Positions 37,078 to 44,739 of a stretch of 64,000 nucleotides of DNA are shown here, piece by piece (the stretch's first letter is position 1; the number at the start of each line of letters is the position of its first letter). Where the stretch lies: assembly GCF_900890705.1 (NCBI RefSeq), contig NZ_CAAHFH010000002.1, positions 62,001 through 126,000 of the forward strand, written 5' to 3'. Both the position numbers and the translations under genes were made by a program. The notes under the pieces were generated by a model, which searched no databases, was not told the origin of the DNA, and saw only the letters and a program-made list of their open reading frames with translations. This DNA comes from Pontiella sulfatireligans (GTDB lineage Bacteria; Verrucomicrobiota; Kiritimatiellia; Kiritimatiellales; Pontiellaceae).

Positions 37078-37104
37078 TGTTTAGAAGCCTCTTATGTATC
37101 CGTA
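37078..37104 (+). promoter_or_regulatory. Island promoter element 5 (TGTTTAG - 13 nt - ATCCGTA)
   Basis: TGTTTAG at 37078-37084 and ATCCGTA at 37098-37104 on the plus strand, giving a leader of about 100 nt before the LamG/FnIII gene. This is the first plus-strand copy, and it shows the element follows gene orientation. Confidence 0.77.
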
Positions 37105-37211
37105 CCTGTTATCAACCCTTCAGCAAAAGCGAACCGATTTACGGAGAAGATCGGTGTGCCATTCATGGCATCCATTAGGGTAGCAACTGCTGGATTATGG
37201 AGGAAAACACC

Positions 37212-40200
37212 ATGAAAAAGAGACTATTCATGCTGCTGGCTCTGGCAGCTTCACTGTCCGTATCGATGGCGCAGACCATCGTGAATACGGGCTTCACAAC
37301 CCCCTACACCGACGGCGACCTTGCGGGCCAGCAAAGCTGGATCGCGATGCCCAATACGGGAGTCAATGCGTTTGATGTGACCGATGCAGCCGGAAGCGGC
37401 TTTGCCGATACGGTTTCAACAACGCTCAGCACCAACGGCGGCAACTATGTCTACCGCAGCACAACCGGTCTCGGCAATGCGACCAGTGATGAGTGGGACG
37501 GCGTGATGGACTTTACCCTCAGCGTGCCCGTCCCTGACATCGGATCCGGGGATGCATTCCGCATCGGTCTCTCAACCTCTTCTACCAACGGTCTCGGCAC
37601 GGGTGCCGGAGATCTTCCGTTGCGCTTTAACACGAGCAATTCAGGCGATATTTCGATTAACGATGCAGATGGAGACTCCATGCTGACCATCGATGCCGCC
37701 ACTTTGGGATGGAATCCCGCCGCGACCAACCTCGTGACCGATCAATGGCGCCTCTCGTGGAAGCTGCGCAAAACCACCGTCAGCGACACCTATACCATGA
37801 CCTGCTCCATGGAAAACCTAGACAACCCAACCAACTTTACCGGCTCGGGCGTCTCCATGGTCAAAACGGAAGCCTATGCTAGCTCAGGCCTCCACACGGT
37901 TATGGGTCGTCCCCAGTTTGCCGAGTTCGGCGGAACAAACTCCATCAACATCACCATCGATGACCTCAGCGTCATTAAATCCAGCTCGCAGCCCGTAAAG
38001 CTGTATCCCACTCCCGTAACATCCGAAGCCGGCGACGCCGTCGTCAACCTCAGCTGGGCTGATGTCGTTGAAGCCAGCAGCTACGATGTCAAACGTTCCG
38101 ATACCATTGACGGCACCTACAGCGCAGTCGCAGGTGGCTCCGGCATTACCACCAACGGTTTCGCGGACGCCACGGTCATCAACGGAAATGTTTACTATTA
38201 TAAGGTTACCTCGATCAACGGAGGGATTACCGCCGACTCGGATCCCGTATTGGCGGAACCCGACGCCCCGGTCACCGGCCTCTTCCTCGATACCACCTTT
38301 GACACGGCAGATGGCTACACCGATGGCGATCTGGCCGGACAGGACCGCTGGAAAGCCATTGCCGACACCGGCGAAAAGGCCTTCAACGTCATCTCTTCGG
38401 GCGATGGATTTGCCGAAACGAAAACCTACTCCAATGAGTTTTCCAACGCCCTGGACAGACAGGTGTACTACAATAAACTGACCGAAAACGGAGCGGCCAA
38501 CCAATGGAGCGGCACCGTCCAGTTCCGACTTGAAGCCACGCCGAACGACGGGCTCTACGAGACCAACATCGTCGGTGCCGTCACGAACATCCAGACGGTT
38601 GCGGTGATTGACCGTGGTCAGATCTTCGACTTCGGTCTGACTTCGGACTCATCGACCACCCTTGATCCGAATGGTCTTAAGGACGTATTAATCGACGTGC
38701 GCATGCAAGGTGACGCAGATATCGACTTCGGCCTTAACGGATACAACTCAACCCAGAATACGATGCTAGAGCTTAAACGCTCGGTTCTTGGATGGGATCC
38801 GGAATGGAACAATGCAAATGAATCCAACGCACCGGTTTTCAATACCGAATGGATCACGCTGAACTGGAGCATCCGCAAAACCGCTATCGCCAACACCTAT
38901 TCGGCGGTTGTAAGTGCCACCATCGGAACAAACACCTACAGTGGCATCTATCAGTACACCGACTCCTCGGATAACAATCAGCCGACCGAAGCCTATATTG
39001 CAGAAAGCGTGCGTTTCGGCATGGGCCACAGCAAAGAAGCCGACGGGATCACGGCCGCTGGCGGAGCCACCAACGGCATCATCCATGTCAATGTGGACGC
39101 CCTTTCTGTCACGCACACCAATGCCAGCCAAACGCCGACAGCTCCCCCCTACGATCTGACCGGCACTTTGGGTGACCTTTCTGTGACCCTTGAATGGCTG
39201 GGCGGGTTCGAAGCCGACAGCTTCGACATCTACCGGTCCGATACGGATGCCGATTCATTGACCTTCCTGGACAATGTTGTGGGCAACAGCTACGAGGATA
39301 CCGGCCTGACCGATCTGCGAACCTACTTCTATGCCGTTGTGGCCAAGTATGACGGCATAGGCGACAGCGCAGCATCTGATCAATTGATTATCCGCTCACT
39401 CGGTTTTTCCGAAGTACTGTCATGGAACAGTGTGGGTGTGGTTTCGTCCGATGCCAACATCCCGTTAACCAGCATCCAGGTCACCAACGGCATCCTGAAT
39501 GTACTCGGAACCTACACGGACGGCGCTATTCTGGCTCCGTCAGAAGGCCCCGGCGACTACAGCGGCACCGCGATCTACGGGATTATCCAGAAGAAGTCTG
39601 ACGTAGAGGGCGTTACACCGGCCTTTAAAACACTGCGCATGCGGCCGGCATACTTCGACAACCGGATTAATGCCAACGGCACGCCTGTTGGTCCCAGCTC
39701 CCAGTTGCTGTATATGAAAGCAGCCGCACCGATCGACATGACAGCCGCGGAATATCAGTATGAGATGACCGCTGCCGTTAATAATCAATATCGTGCAGCC
39801 TTCCGCGACAGTGTCAGCGGAAAATGGTATGTGAGCGACGGGCTCGATGGCAACATCACTGAGCTCTTCATCGAGGACATGACCGCGGTTGACTGGCGCG
39901 AGCTGACGTTGGCGACGCTCTCCTCCACCAACCTGATGAGCGGAACAGACAATCCGATCGTTACGCCGTCCTTTACCAGTGTGGACGCAGTCGGTCTTTT
40001 CCTCGACAACGGCAGCATAAACCACCGTCCGCTGACCGTGGTTGTGAAGACGGGTTCAGCGCCTAGCAAGTATGATCTTTGGACAGACGGCTTCGGCATC
40101 TATAATGCCGATGCGGCCCGGACCAACGACTATGACCACGACGGCAGAAACAACGTCTGGGAATGGGGTTTCGACGGGAACCCGATCCTCCCCAACATTC

Positions 40201-40463
40201 AGGGCGTGCGGGATTATGACGACGTTCAGGTTGTCGGCACAAACCTGGTCTACATCTATCCGCGCCTGAAATCCGCCGACCGGCCGGACTACTTCCTGAC
40301 GGAAGATGCGAATCTACTCTACCTGCCGGACTTCACCGATAAGGAAGGTGACTACACCATTACGGCGGGCGGTACCTGGACCAACAAGCCCAACCTCGAG
40401 ATCGTGACCAACATGATCCCGACCGCAGACGCCGTGAAGTTCATCAAGCTCAATATTGAGTAA
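37212..40463 (+). CDS. Secreted protein with two LamG-like and two fibronectin III-like modules and a conserved C-terminal module
   Basis: A 1083-residue secreted protein; signal peptide MKKRLFMLLALAASLSVSMA. The start is the ATG after GGAGGAAAACACC, not the ATG five codons earlier. Two repeats open with YTDGDLAGQQSWIAM and YTDGDLAGQDRWKAI, each a concanavalin-like sandwich of about 250 residues, each followed by an FnIII-like domain (VNLSWADVVEASSYDVKRSD; VTLEWLGGFEADSFDIYRSD). A further domain leads to the C-terminus NDYDHDGRNNVWEWGFDGNP ... FIKLNIE, similar to the end of the divergent gene. No catalytic domain is evident; a carbohydrate-binding or adhesion role at the cell surface is likely. 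Confidence 0.85.
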   Translation: MKKRLFMLLALAASLSVSMAQTIVNTGFTTPYTDGDLAGQQSWIAMPNTGVNAFDVTDAAGSGFADTVSTTLSTNGGNYVYRSTTGLGNATSDEWDGVMDFTLSVPVPDIGSGDAFRIGLSTSSTNGLGTGAGDLPLRFNTSNSGDISINDADGDSMLTIDAATLGWNPAATNLVTDQWRLSWKLRKTTVSDTYTMTCSMENLDNPTNFTGSGVSMVKTEAYASSGLHTVMGRPQFAEFGGTNSINITIDDLSVIKSSSQPVKLYPTPVTSEAGDAVVNLSWADVVEASSYDVKRSDTIDGTYSAVAGGSGITTNGFADATVINGNVYYYKVTSINGGITADSDPVLAEPDAPVTGLFLDTTFDTADGYTDGDLAGQDRWKAIADTGEKAFNVISSGDGFAETKTYSNEFSNALDRQVYYNKLTENGAANQWSGTVQFRLEATPNDGLYETNIVGAVTNIQTVAVIDRGQIFDFGLTSDSSTTLDPNGLKDVLIDVRMQGDADIDFGLNGYNSTQNTMLELKRSVLGWDPEWNNANESNAPVFNTEWITLNWSIRKTAIANTYSAVVSATIGTNTYSGIYQYTDSSDNNQPTEAYIAESVRFGMGHSKEADGITAAGGATNGIIHVNVDALSVTHTNASQTPTAPPYDLTGTLGDLSVTLEWLGGFEADSFDIYRSDTDADSLTFLDNVVGNSYEDTGLTDLRTYFYAVVAKYDGIGDSAASDQLIIRSLGFSEVLSWNSVGVVSSDANIPLTSIQVTNGILNVLGTYTDGAILAPSEGPGDYSGTAIYGIIQKKSDVEGVTPAFKTLRMRPAYFDNRINANGTPVGPSSQLLYMKAAAPIDMTAAEYQYEMTAAVNNQYRAAFRDSVSGKWYVSDGLDGNITELFIEDMTAVDWRELTLATLSSTNLMSGTDNPIVTPSFTSVDAVGLFLDNGSINHRPLTVVVKTGSAPSKYDLWTDGFGIYNADAARTNDYDHDGRNNVWEWGFDGNPILPNIQGVRDYDDVQVVGTNLVYIYPRLKSADRPDYFLTEDANLLYLPDFTDKEGDYTITAGGTWTNKPNLEIVTNMIPTADAVKFIKLNIE

Positions 40464-40483
40464 TCCTTAATCCGCTACCCACG

Positions 40484-40513
40484 AAAACCCCGTCTCACCG
40501 GCGGGGTTTTTTT
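40484..40513 (+). terminator. Rho-independent terminator after the LamG/FnIII gene
   Basis: A 9-bp stem AAAACCCCG/CGGGGTTTT with a 9-nt loop and a following T-run, 20 nt after the stop. The same stem core recurs at 41540-41562. Confidence 0.9.
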
Positions 40514-40559
40514 GGGTTAGTATACAAAAATAATCAATCCGAAAAAAAACGGCTCCCCC

Positions 40560-40586
40560 TGTTTAGATCAACCCAAACGGGCCGTA
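40560..40586 (+). promoter_or_regulatory. Island promoter element 6 (TGTTTAG - 13 nt - GGCCGTA)
   Basis: TGTTTAG at 40560-40566 and GGCCGTA at 40580-40586, 38 nt upstream of the PEP-CTERM gene and directly after the preceding terminator, so this gene is its own transcription unit. Confidence 0.76.
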
Positions 40587-40624
40587 CCTTTCTTTGTAAT
40601 GTTATTAACCAAAGGGAAAACAGC

Positions 40625-41512
40625 ATGAAAAAGGGAATAGCAATCAGCCTCGCCATGGCGATGGCAACAACAATGACCCAGGCATTGGATAACTTCGACA
40701 CAGTTGAAGCCGGAAACTGGACCGCCGCCGGCGTGTGGCCGGGAGATGGCCAACCGGATACGAACAGCAATGCGCGTCTAAAGCATGACGTATCGATCAA
40801 TTCCGTTGTAGGGGATACCGGTGGGTTGCAGACAGGCCGCGGCGCTGAAACAACCTTGACGATAAACTCTGGAGGTTTTCTAAAACTTCTTTATGGAAGC
40901 GCCACCATCGGCGGGAATAATCGCGGACATTTGGTGTTGAACGGAGGAAGCCTGACTACCGCCAACGGCAACGTAATGAACATTGGCACCAAAGCAGGCT
41001 TCGGAGGAAGTTCTGTTACCGTGAATAGTGGCGGATTAACTGTGGACGGCGCGATTAAGGTCGGTGCTCAAGATTGGGCCATTTTGGCAATCAACGGTGG
41101 AACCGTTTCAGCAGCGGGCAATCTGCTTGTGGGAGCCGTCGGTTTAGCTGCAAGTTCAGTGGATCTACTTGGCGGCAGCCTGTCCGTTGATGGTTCGTTG
41201 ATTTTTGGGAATACCACCGACACGCTGAACATCGAAAACGATGCGGTTATGATGCTTAGCGGAGACGACTGGGCCGACATTAACGCAGGCATTGCGGCCG
41301 GTAATATCACCTGGGCCAACGGAGACATGGTAGACACAGCGGTTGGCCTAAAGACCTGGGACAACGGAAGCGGATCCTATCTCCATACCGATTTCGATGG
41401 AAGCGATACCACGGTTTGGGTCAACCAAACGATTCCGGAACCGGCGACGCTGGGTTTAATCGGCTTTGCCGGCGCGGTGGCCTTGATTATCCGCAGACGC
41501 TTCCTGATCTAG
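40625..41512 (+). CDS. PEP-CTERM-anchored beta-solenoid-like surface protein
   Basis: A 295-residue protein with a signal peptide (1-20) and a C-terminal sorting signal: IPEPATLGLIGFAGAVAL, a hydrophobic helix and RRRF at the end, the PEP-CTERM tripartite signal read by exosortase. The middle has glycine-rich repeats (LTINSGGFLKLLYGSATIGG; LVLNGGSLTTANGN; VTVNSGGLTVDGAIKVG; LAINGGTVSAAGNLLVG), spaced about 20 residues apart, which suggests a short beta-solenoid like autotransporter passengers. It is probably displayed on the surface or in the exopolysaccharide matrix. No exosortase gene is in this window. Confidence 0.9.
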   Translation: MKKGIAISLAMAMATTMTQALDNFDTVEAGNWTAAGVWPGDGQPDTNSNARLKHDVSINSVVGDTGGLQTGRGAETTLTINSGGFLKLLYGSATIGGNNRGHLVLNGGSLTTANGNVMNIGTKAGFGGSSVTVNSGGLTVDGAIKVGAQDWAILAINGGTVSAAGNLLVGAVGLAASSVDLLGGSLSVDGSLIFGNTTDTLNIENDAVMMLSGDDWADINAGIAAGNITWANGDMVDTAVGLKTWDNGSGSYLHTDFDGSDTTVWVNQTIPEPATLGLIGFAGAVALIIRRRFLI

Positions 41513-41539
41513 TCTTCGAGCTTCATGAAAGGCCTTTTG

Positions 41540-41570
41540 AACCCCGTCCATGTGGCGGGGTTTTCTTTTA
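41540..41570 (+). terminator. Rho-independent terminator after the PEP-CTERM gene
   Basis: Stem AACCCCG/CGGGGTT (41540-41546 with 41556-41562) and a T-rich tail. It lies between convergent units and precedes the kinase gene end. Confidence 0.85.
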
Positions 41571-41605
41571 GAAGATCCGTATTATTGCCCGGTTCAAGCC
41601 CGAAC

Positions 41606-43579
41606 CTAGTCTTTCACGATGATCCTGATCCGGTCAGAGAACTGAGAAAGATTCATGTTATCGTATTGCTCGCGGGAAACCGTCAACTCCCGGAGGTGGA
41701 TCATGCGTCGCAGCGACCTTTTGTTTTTAAACCGGGTATGGCTGATGTCCAGCACTTCGATCGGATACCCTGACTCGAACTGCAGATTCTCAATTTCGGT
41801 GCCGCTCAAATCCAGATAACGCGGTTGAAGTCCAGCCAGCACACTACTGGTGGAGCCGACTTTCTGGAGTCCGGAACCGCCCAGTTTAAGTGAACCTTTT
41901 TCGGGATCATATTCAAACACAGGATCGGTCCAATCGGGATTCAAAACCTGTAGATAGCCCTTCACAATTTTCGCACGGCCCGACAGGTTTAAGCGCTCGC
42001 GCTGATCGTAGAGCACCATCCTGAGCTCCAGTGGAATGTTAAGCGTCAAACGCGGGAAAACGGCAACCAGCTGTTCCGGCGTAAGCAACTCAGCATCCGC
42101 CTTGAGTGCGGCATATTCCCTAGTCACCTCGACCACATCATCCTCGATACCCGAACGGTTGAAATAAGCCCGTGCGGCGTTAAACCGCTGCATGGTGAAA
42201 AAGTGAAGCCCCATTTCATATAAGTAGGTAGGATTATCAGCATCTTCGTCCAACGCGACACGCAGAACCTTTTCAGCCTGCATAAAATTGCCGGCCTGCT
42301 GATAGCGGCGGACGATGGTTGTTACCGAATCATCATAGCGTGAACCCAGCACATTAAGCTCATCCTGTCCTGCCTCGTAGAGCGCCAGCATCCGCTCAGC
42401 ATCGAGACGCGCGCCAGTGGCCGCCTGCTCCTTATGACTCAATTGAATGAACGCCCAGACTGCGCCTGCCAAGCCTATGAGAACCAAGCATGAAACGGTG
42501 ATGCAGAAGCGTTTGTTCCGGCGGTAAAACAGGTTCATTTGTGTGAATACCCCTGCATTTTCCGCCTCGGTGGCAAAGCCGGTGAGATAGCGGTGCACTT
42601 CCTTGCGCAGTGCCGCAACGGATGCATAGCGCTTGGCCGGATCTGTTGCCAGCGCCTTCATGGCCACTGCATCCAGCGCCTTGGGAATCACGCGTTCCGG
42701 CGTCCGCTTGTCCGGCGGAACAATTGCGCCATCTTTCGTTTTTTGCAGGATTTCCTCGGTAGTTCCGGACAGCGGGCGCAAATAGGTCAACAGCGAATAG
42801 AGAATGCAACCCAATCCATAAACATCCGTGCGGACATCGAGTTCTTGCTGGTTCAACACCTGCTCGGGTGCCATGTTGCCGGGCGTACCCTTCAATTCGC
42901 CATAGAGCGTAACCGAACTGAGCAGATCCGGGTTCAGCAACTGGCGATCCAGTTCAAGCTCCCCCGTTTTACCCAAAACCTTGCCCATGCCCCAGTCGCA
43001 GACCAACACCTGACCAAAATCCCCAATCTGGATATTGGCCGGCTTCAGATCCAGATGCAGCACATTGATGGAATGAGCGTACGAAATGGCATCACAAATC
43101 TTGATAAAAATCTGCAGCAGGGCTTCCAATGGATAGCGCTTAAGCGTCTCCCGGTCGCCACGATGCAGCTTCTCAATCAGCTCCCTTAACGAGTCGCCCT
43201 CTTTCAGATCCATCGTGAAATACGGTTTCCCCTGCGCATTCACCCCGATGTCGTGAATGGTGATGATGTTCGGGTGCGCCAGCAAGGCCGTCAACCAGGC
43301 TTCATGAATAAACGGATCGAAAAGATCCTCCGGTGCATCGCTGCGCAGCATCGCCATGGCCAGATGGCGTTTTGCACGCGCATCATACACCTTGAAGATT
43401 TCCTTCATGCCGCCCTCGGCAATCAGCTCAGCCGTCTGATACCGCTGGGAAACCATTTTCAAACTATGCAAAGACGGATTCAGCTCCCTGGCATCGACCT
43501 GGTCATATTCCTCCGCCAGCCGGTAGAATTCCTTCACCCGCGGATCAATCGGAACTTCAGGATGATCGTTTTCAGCCAT
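41606..43579 (-). CDS. Membrane-anchored atypical Ser/Thr kinase with TPR-like and LRR-like C-terminus
   Basis: A 657-residue protein: kinase domain (about 45-330), one membrane helix (358-380), then helical TPR-like repeats and a short leucine-rich end (LDLSGTEIENLQF, VLDISHTRFKNK). HLDLKPAN (175-182), DWG (195-197) and APE are present, but the VAxK lysine of beta3 is replaced (LAMA, Ala76) and the glycine loop is reduced to EGGM. It may therefore be an atypical kinase or a pseudokinase signalling by binding. The kinase faces the cytoplasm and the repeats the periplasm. The start follows GAGGTGG and overlaps the sigma gene by 8 bp, so the two are coupled. DWG in place of DFG is common in PVC kinases. 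Confidence 0.9.
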   Translation of the reverse strand: MAENDHPEVPIDPRVKEFYRLAEEYDQVDARELNPSLHSLKMVSQRYQTAELIAEGGMKEIFKVYDARAKRHLAMAMLRSDAPEDLFDPFIHEAWLTALLAHPNIITIHDIGVNAQGKPYFTMDLKEGDSLRELIEKLHRGDRETLKRYPLEALLQIFIKICDAISYAHSINVLHLDLKPANIQIGDFGQVLVCDWGMGKVLGKTGELELDRQLLNPDLLSSVTLYGELKGTPGNMAPEQVLNQQELDVRTDVYGLGCILYSLLTYLRPLSGTTEEILQKTKDGAIVPPDKRTPERVIPKALDAVAMKALATDPAKRYASVAALRKEVHRYLTGFATEAENAGVFTQMNLFYRRNKRFCITVSCLVLIGLAGAVWAFIQLSHKEQAATGARLDAERMLALYEAGQDELNVLGSRYDDSVTTIVRRYQQAGNFMQAEKVLRVALDEDADNPTYLYEMGLHFFTMQRFNAARAYFNRSGIEDDVVEVTREYAALKADAELLTPEQLVAVFPRLTLNIPLELRMVLYDQRERLNLSGRAKIVKGYLQVLNPDWTDPVFEYDPEKGSLKLGGSGLQKVGSTSSVLAGLQPRYLDLSGTEIENLQFESGYPIEVLDISHTRFKNKRSLRRMIHLRELTVSREQYDNMNLSQFSDRIRIIVKD

Positions 43580-44195
43580 TGTATTCCACCTCATCCATCA
43601 CCGCGCGCACTTCCTTGATGAAACGGGCTTTCACCCGGTTCTTCAGCGTATAAACCGAGTCTCGTGTCAGGTTCAATTGTTTCGCAATCTCATCCGCAGG
43701 CAGTCCATCGAGGCTCAGTGAAAAAACATTAATGGCTTCCCCGGAAAAGATATTGTGCAGCCGTTCGAGGGCAAAACTGGTCATATACTGCATCCACTCT
43801 TCTTCAATCAACCGTTCCACATCCGAGGCCGGGGTGGCACGAATGATTTCGACCATGGCGCGTTCTTCTTCCAATAGTTTGCGCCGGGTTTTTACCTTAT
43901 CAAAATAGTCATACGCCGCATGTCGCACCACCCGGCCCAACCAGGTTCGAAAACGACCCTTTTCCGCATCGTAGGTTTTCAGGTTTTTCCAAAGCTTGAG
44001 CAGGATGTCCTGCACCAAATCATCGCACTCTTCCGTATTCAGCTCCATCCGTCGCAGAATGTGGTAGATAAAGTTTTCATAGTAGCCCACAAAATCCGTC
44101 CACGCCTCCTCATCGGACGGATCCTTTGCCCGCCTCAGCAACGATTTTCGAGTATTCCATTCTTCACCCACGGCACCTCCTGATTGATCCATCAT
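43572..44195 (-). CDS. ECF-type RNA polymerase sigma factor
   Basis: A 207-residue sigma-70-family protein with only regions 2 and 4: EECDDLVQDILLKLW and FRTWLGRVVRHAAYDYF (region 2), then DGLPADEIAKQLNLTRDSV (helix-turn-helix of region 4). No anti-sigma factor is nearby; instead the gene overlaps a Ser/Thr kinase gene, an arrangement known from kinase-linked ECF groups in Planctomycetes and from EcfP-PknT of Vibrio. A variant of the island promoter element lies upstream, so it probably activates itself. The start is uncertain: the ATG used here lacks a good ribosome site, while a GTG at 44171 follows AGGAGG and a TTG slightly upstream follows AAAAGGAG. Confidence 0.92.
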   Translation of the reverse strand: MMDQSGGAVGEEWNTRKSLLRRAKDPSDEEAWTDFVGYYENFIYHILRRMELNTEECDDLVQDILLKLWKNLKTYDAEKGRFRTWLGRVVRHAAYDYFDKVKTRRKLLEEERAMVEIIRATPASDVERLIEEEWMQYMTSFALERLHNIFSGEAINVFSLSLDGLPADEIAKQLNLTRDSVYTLKNRVKARFIKEVRAVMDEVEYNG

Positions 44196-44376
44196 TTCTA
44201 ACAAATCCGCACTCCTTTTGCACAACAAACCGCGGCGGTTTCAACAACCGCCGCCATGATTACATGTTCCCTTTTCCCGAGAACTCCTCTACAGAGATAT
44301 TAACATCGCAGCGGAATACCTGATCCCCGTCGGCAAGAACGCATGCACCAATACTTTCTCAAGTGGCTTCTATAAA

Positions 44377-44404
44377 TACGAATGCAGATAGGCCAGTCTA
44401 AACA
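44377..44404 (-). promoter_or_regulatory. Island promoter element 7, variant (TGTTTAG - 14 nt - ATTCGTA)
   Basis: On the minus strand TGTTTAG at 44404-44398 and ATTCGTA at 44383-44377, upstream of the sigma factor with a leader of about 180 nt. One base longer in the spacer and T for C in the -10-like block, which would fit a weaker, autoregulated promoter. Confidence 0.65.
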
Positions 44405-44503
44405 ATAGGCAGATAAAATCTGCACTTACTCTCGGGATACAGGCCGACTTACACTTCCCCCACGACAGCCATATGGTCTATGGGGCTTCCGGGTTGACGG
44501 ATG

Positions 44504-44575
44504 GGGAGCAATAGGTCAGGAGTTCAAATCTCTCCGCCCCGACCCTCTTTTCTTTTCCCTTTATAGTCGGTCATA
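44504..44575 (+). repeat. Right direct repeat: displaced tRNA-Pro 3' fragment (putative attR)
   Basis: A 72-nt near copy of 3216-3288 in the same orientation. It begins in the anticodon loop and lacks the 5' half of the tRNA, and two G-to-A changes weaken the T-arm, so it is not a functional tRNA. The flank continues ACCGACCTATTTAG, matching the left flank after its 170-bp insertion. The CCA is replaced by CCC. Confidence 0.85.
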
Positions 44576-44739
44576 ACCGACCTATTTAGGCGCTCCCCCA
44601 AAGCAGCGGTGTTTAAGGTCAAGTGCCAAACTCCGGGTTTTCAATCGCAAAGTTAGCCGCGATGATCAATTCCGCGCGACCAAGCCATCTCTGCCGTTTG
44701 GATTGCGGAACGTCATCTTGCTGTGTACTCTGTTTCCCT

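Larger units (their letters stand above)
3258..44503. mobile_element. Candidate tRNA-Pro-integrated sulfatase island (about 41 kb)
   Basis: The segment lies between the intact tRNA-Pro gene and its displaced 3' fragment. Catabolic genes for a sulfated polysaccharide plus their own regulator fill it, while mostly housekeeping genes resume to the right of the fragment. All its transcription units share one promoter element that I found at no gene outside. No integrase or relaxase is visible; only a decayed transposase end lies at the left border. It may therefore be a fixed island that lost its integrase, or one moved by an enzyme in trans. The boundaries are inferred from the repeat, not from comparison with an empty site. 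Confidence 0.7.

Noticed and set aside
44504-44575. A second functional tRNA-Pro
   Set aside because: Only the 3' half is present, the 5' half and D-arm are missing and the T-arm is damaged.
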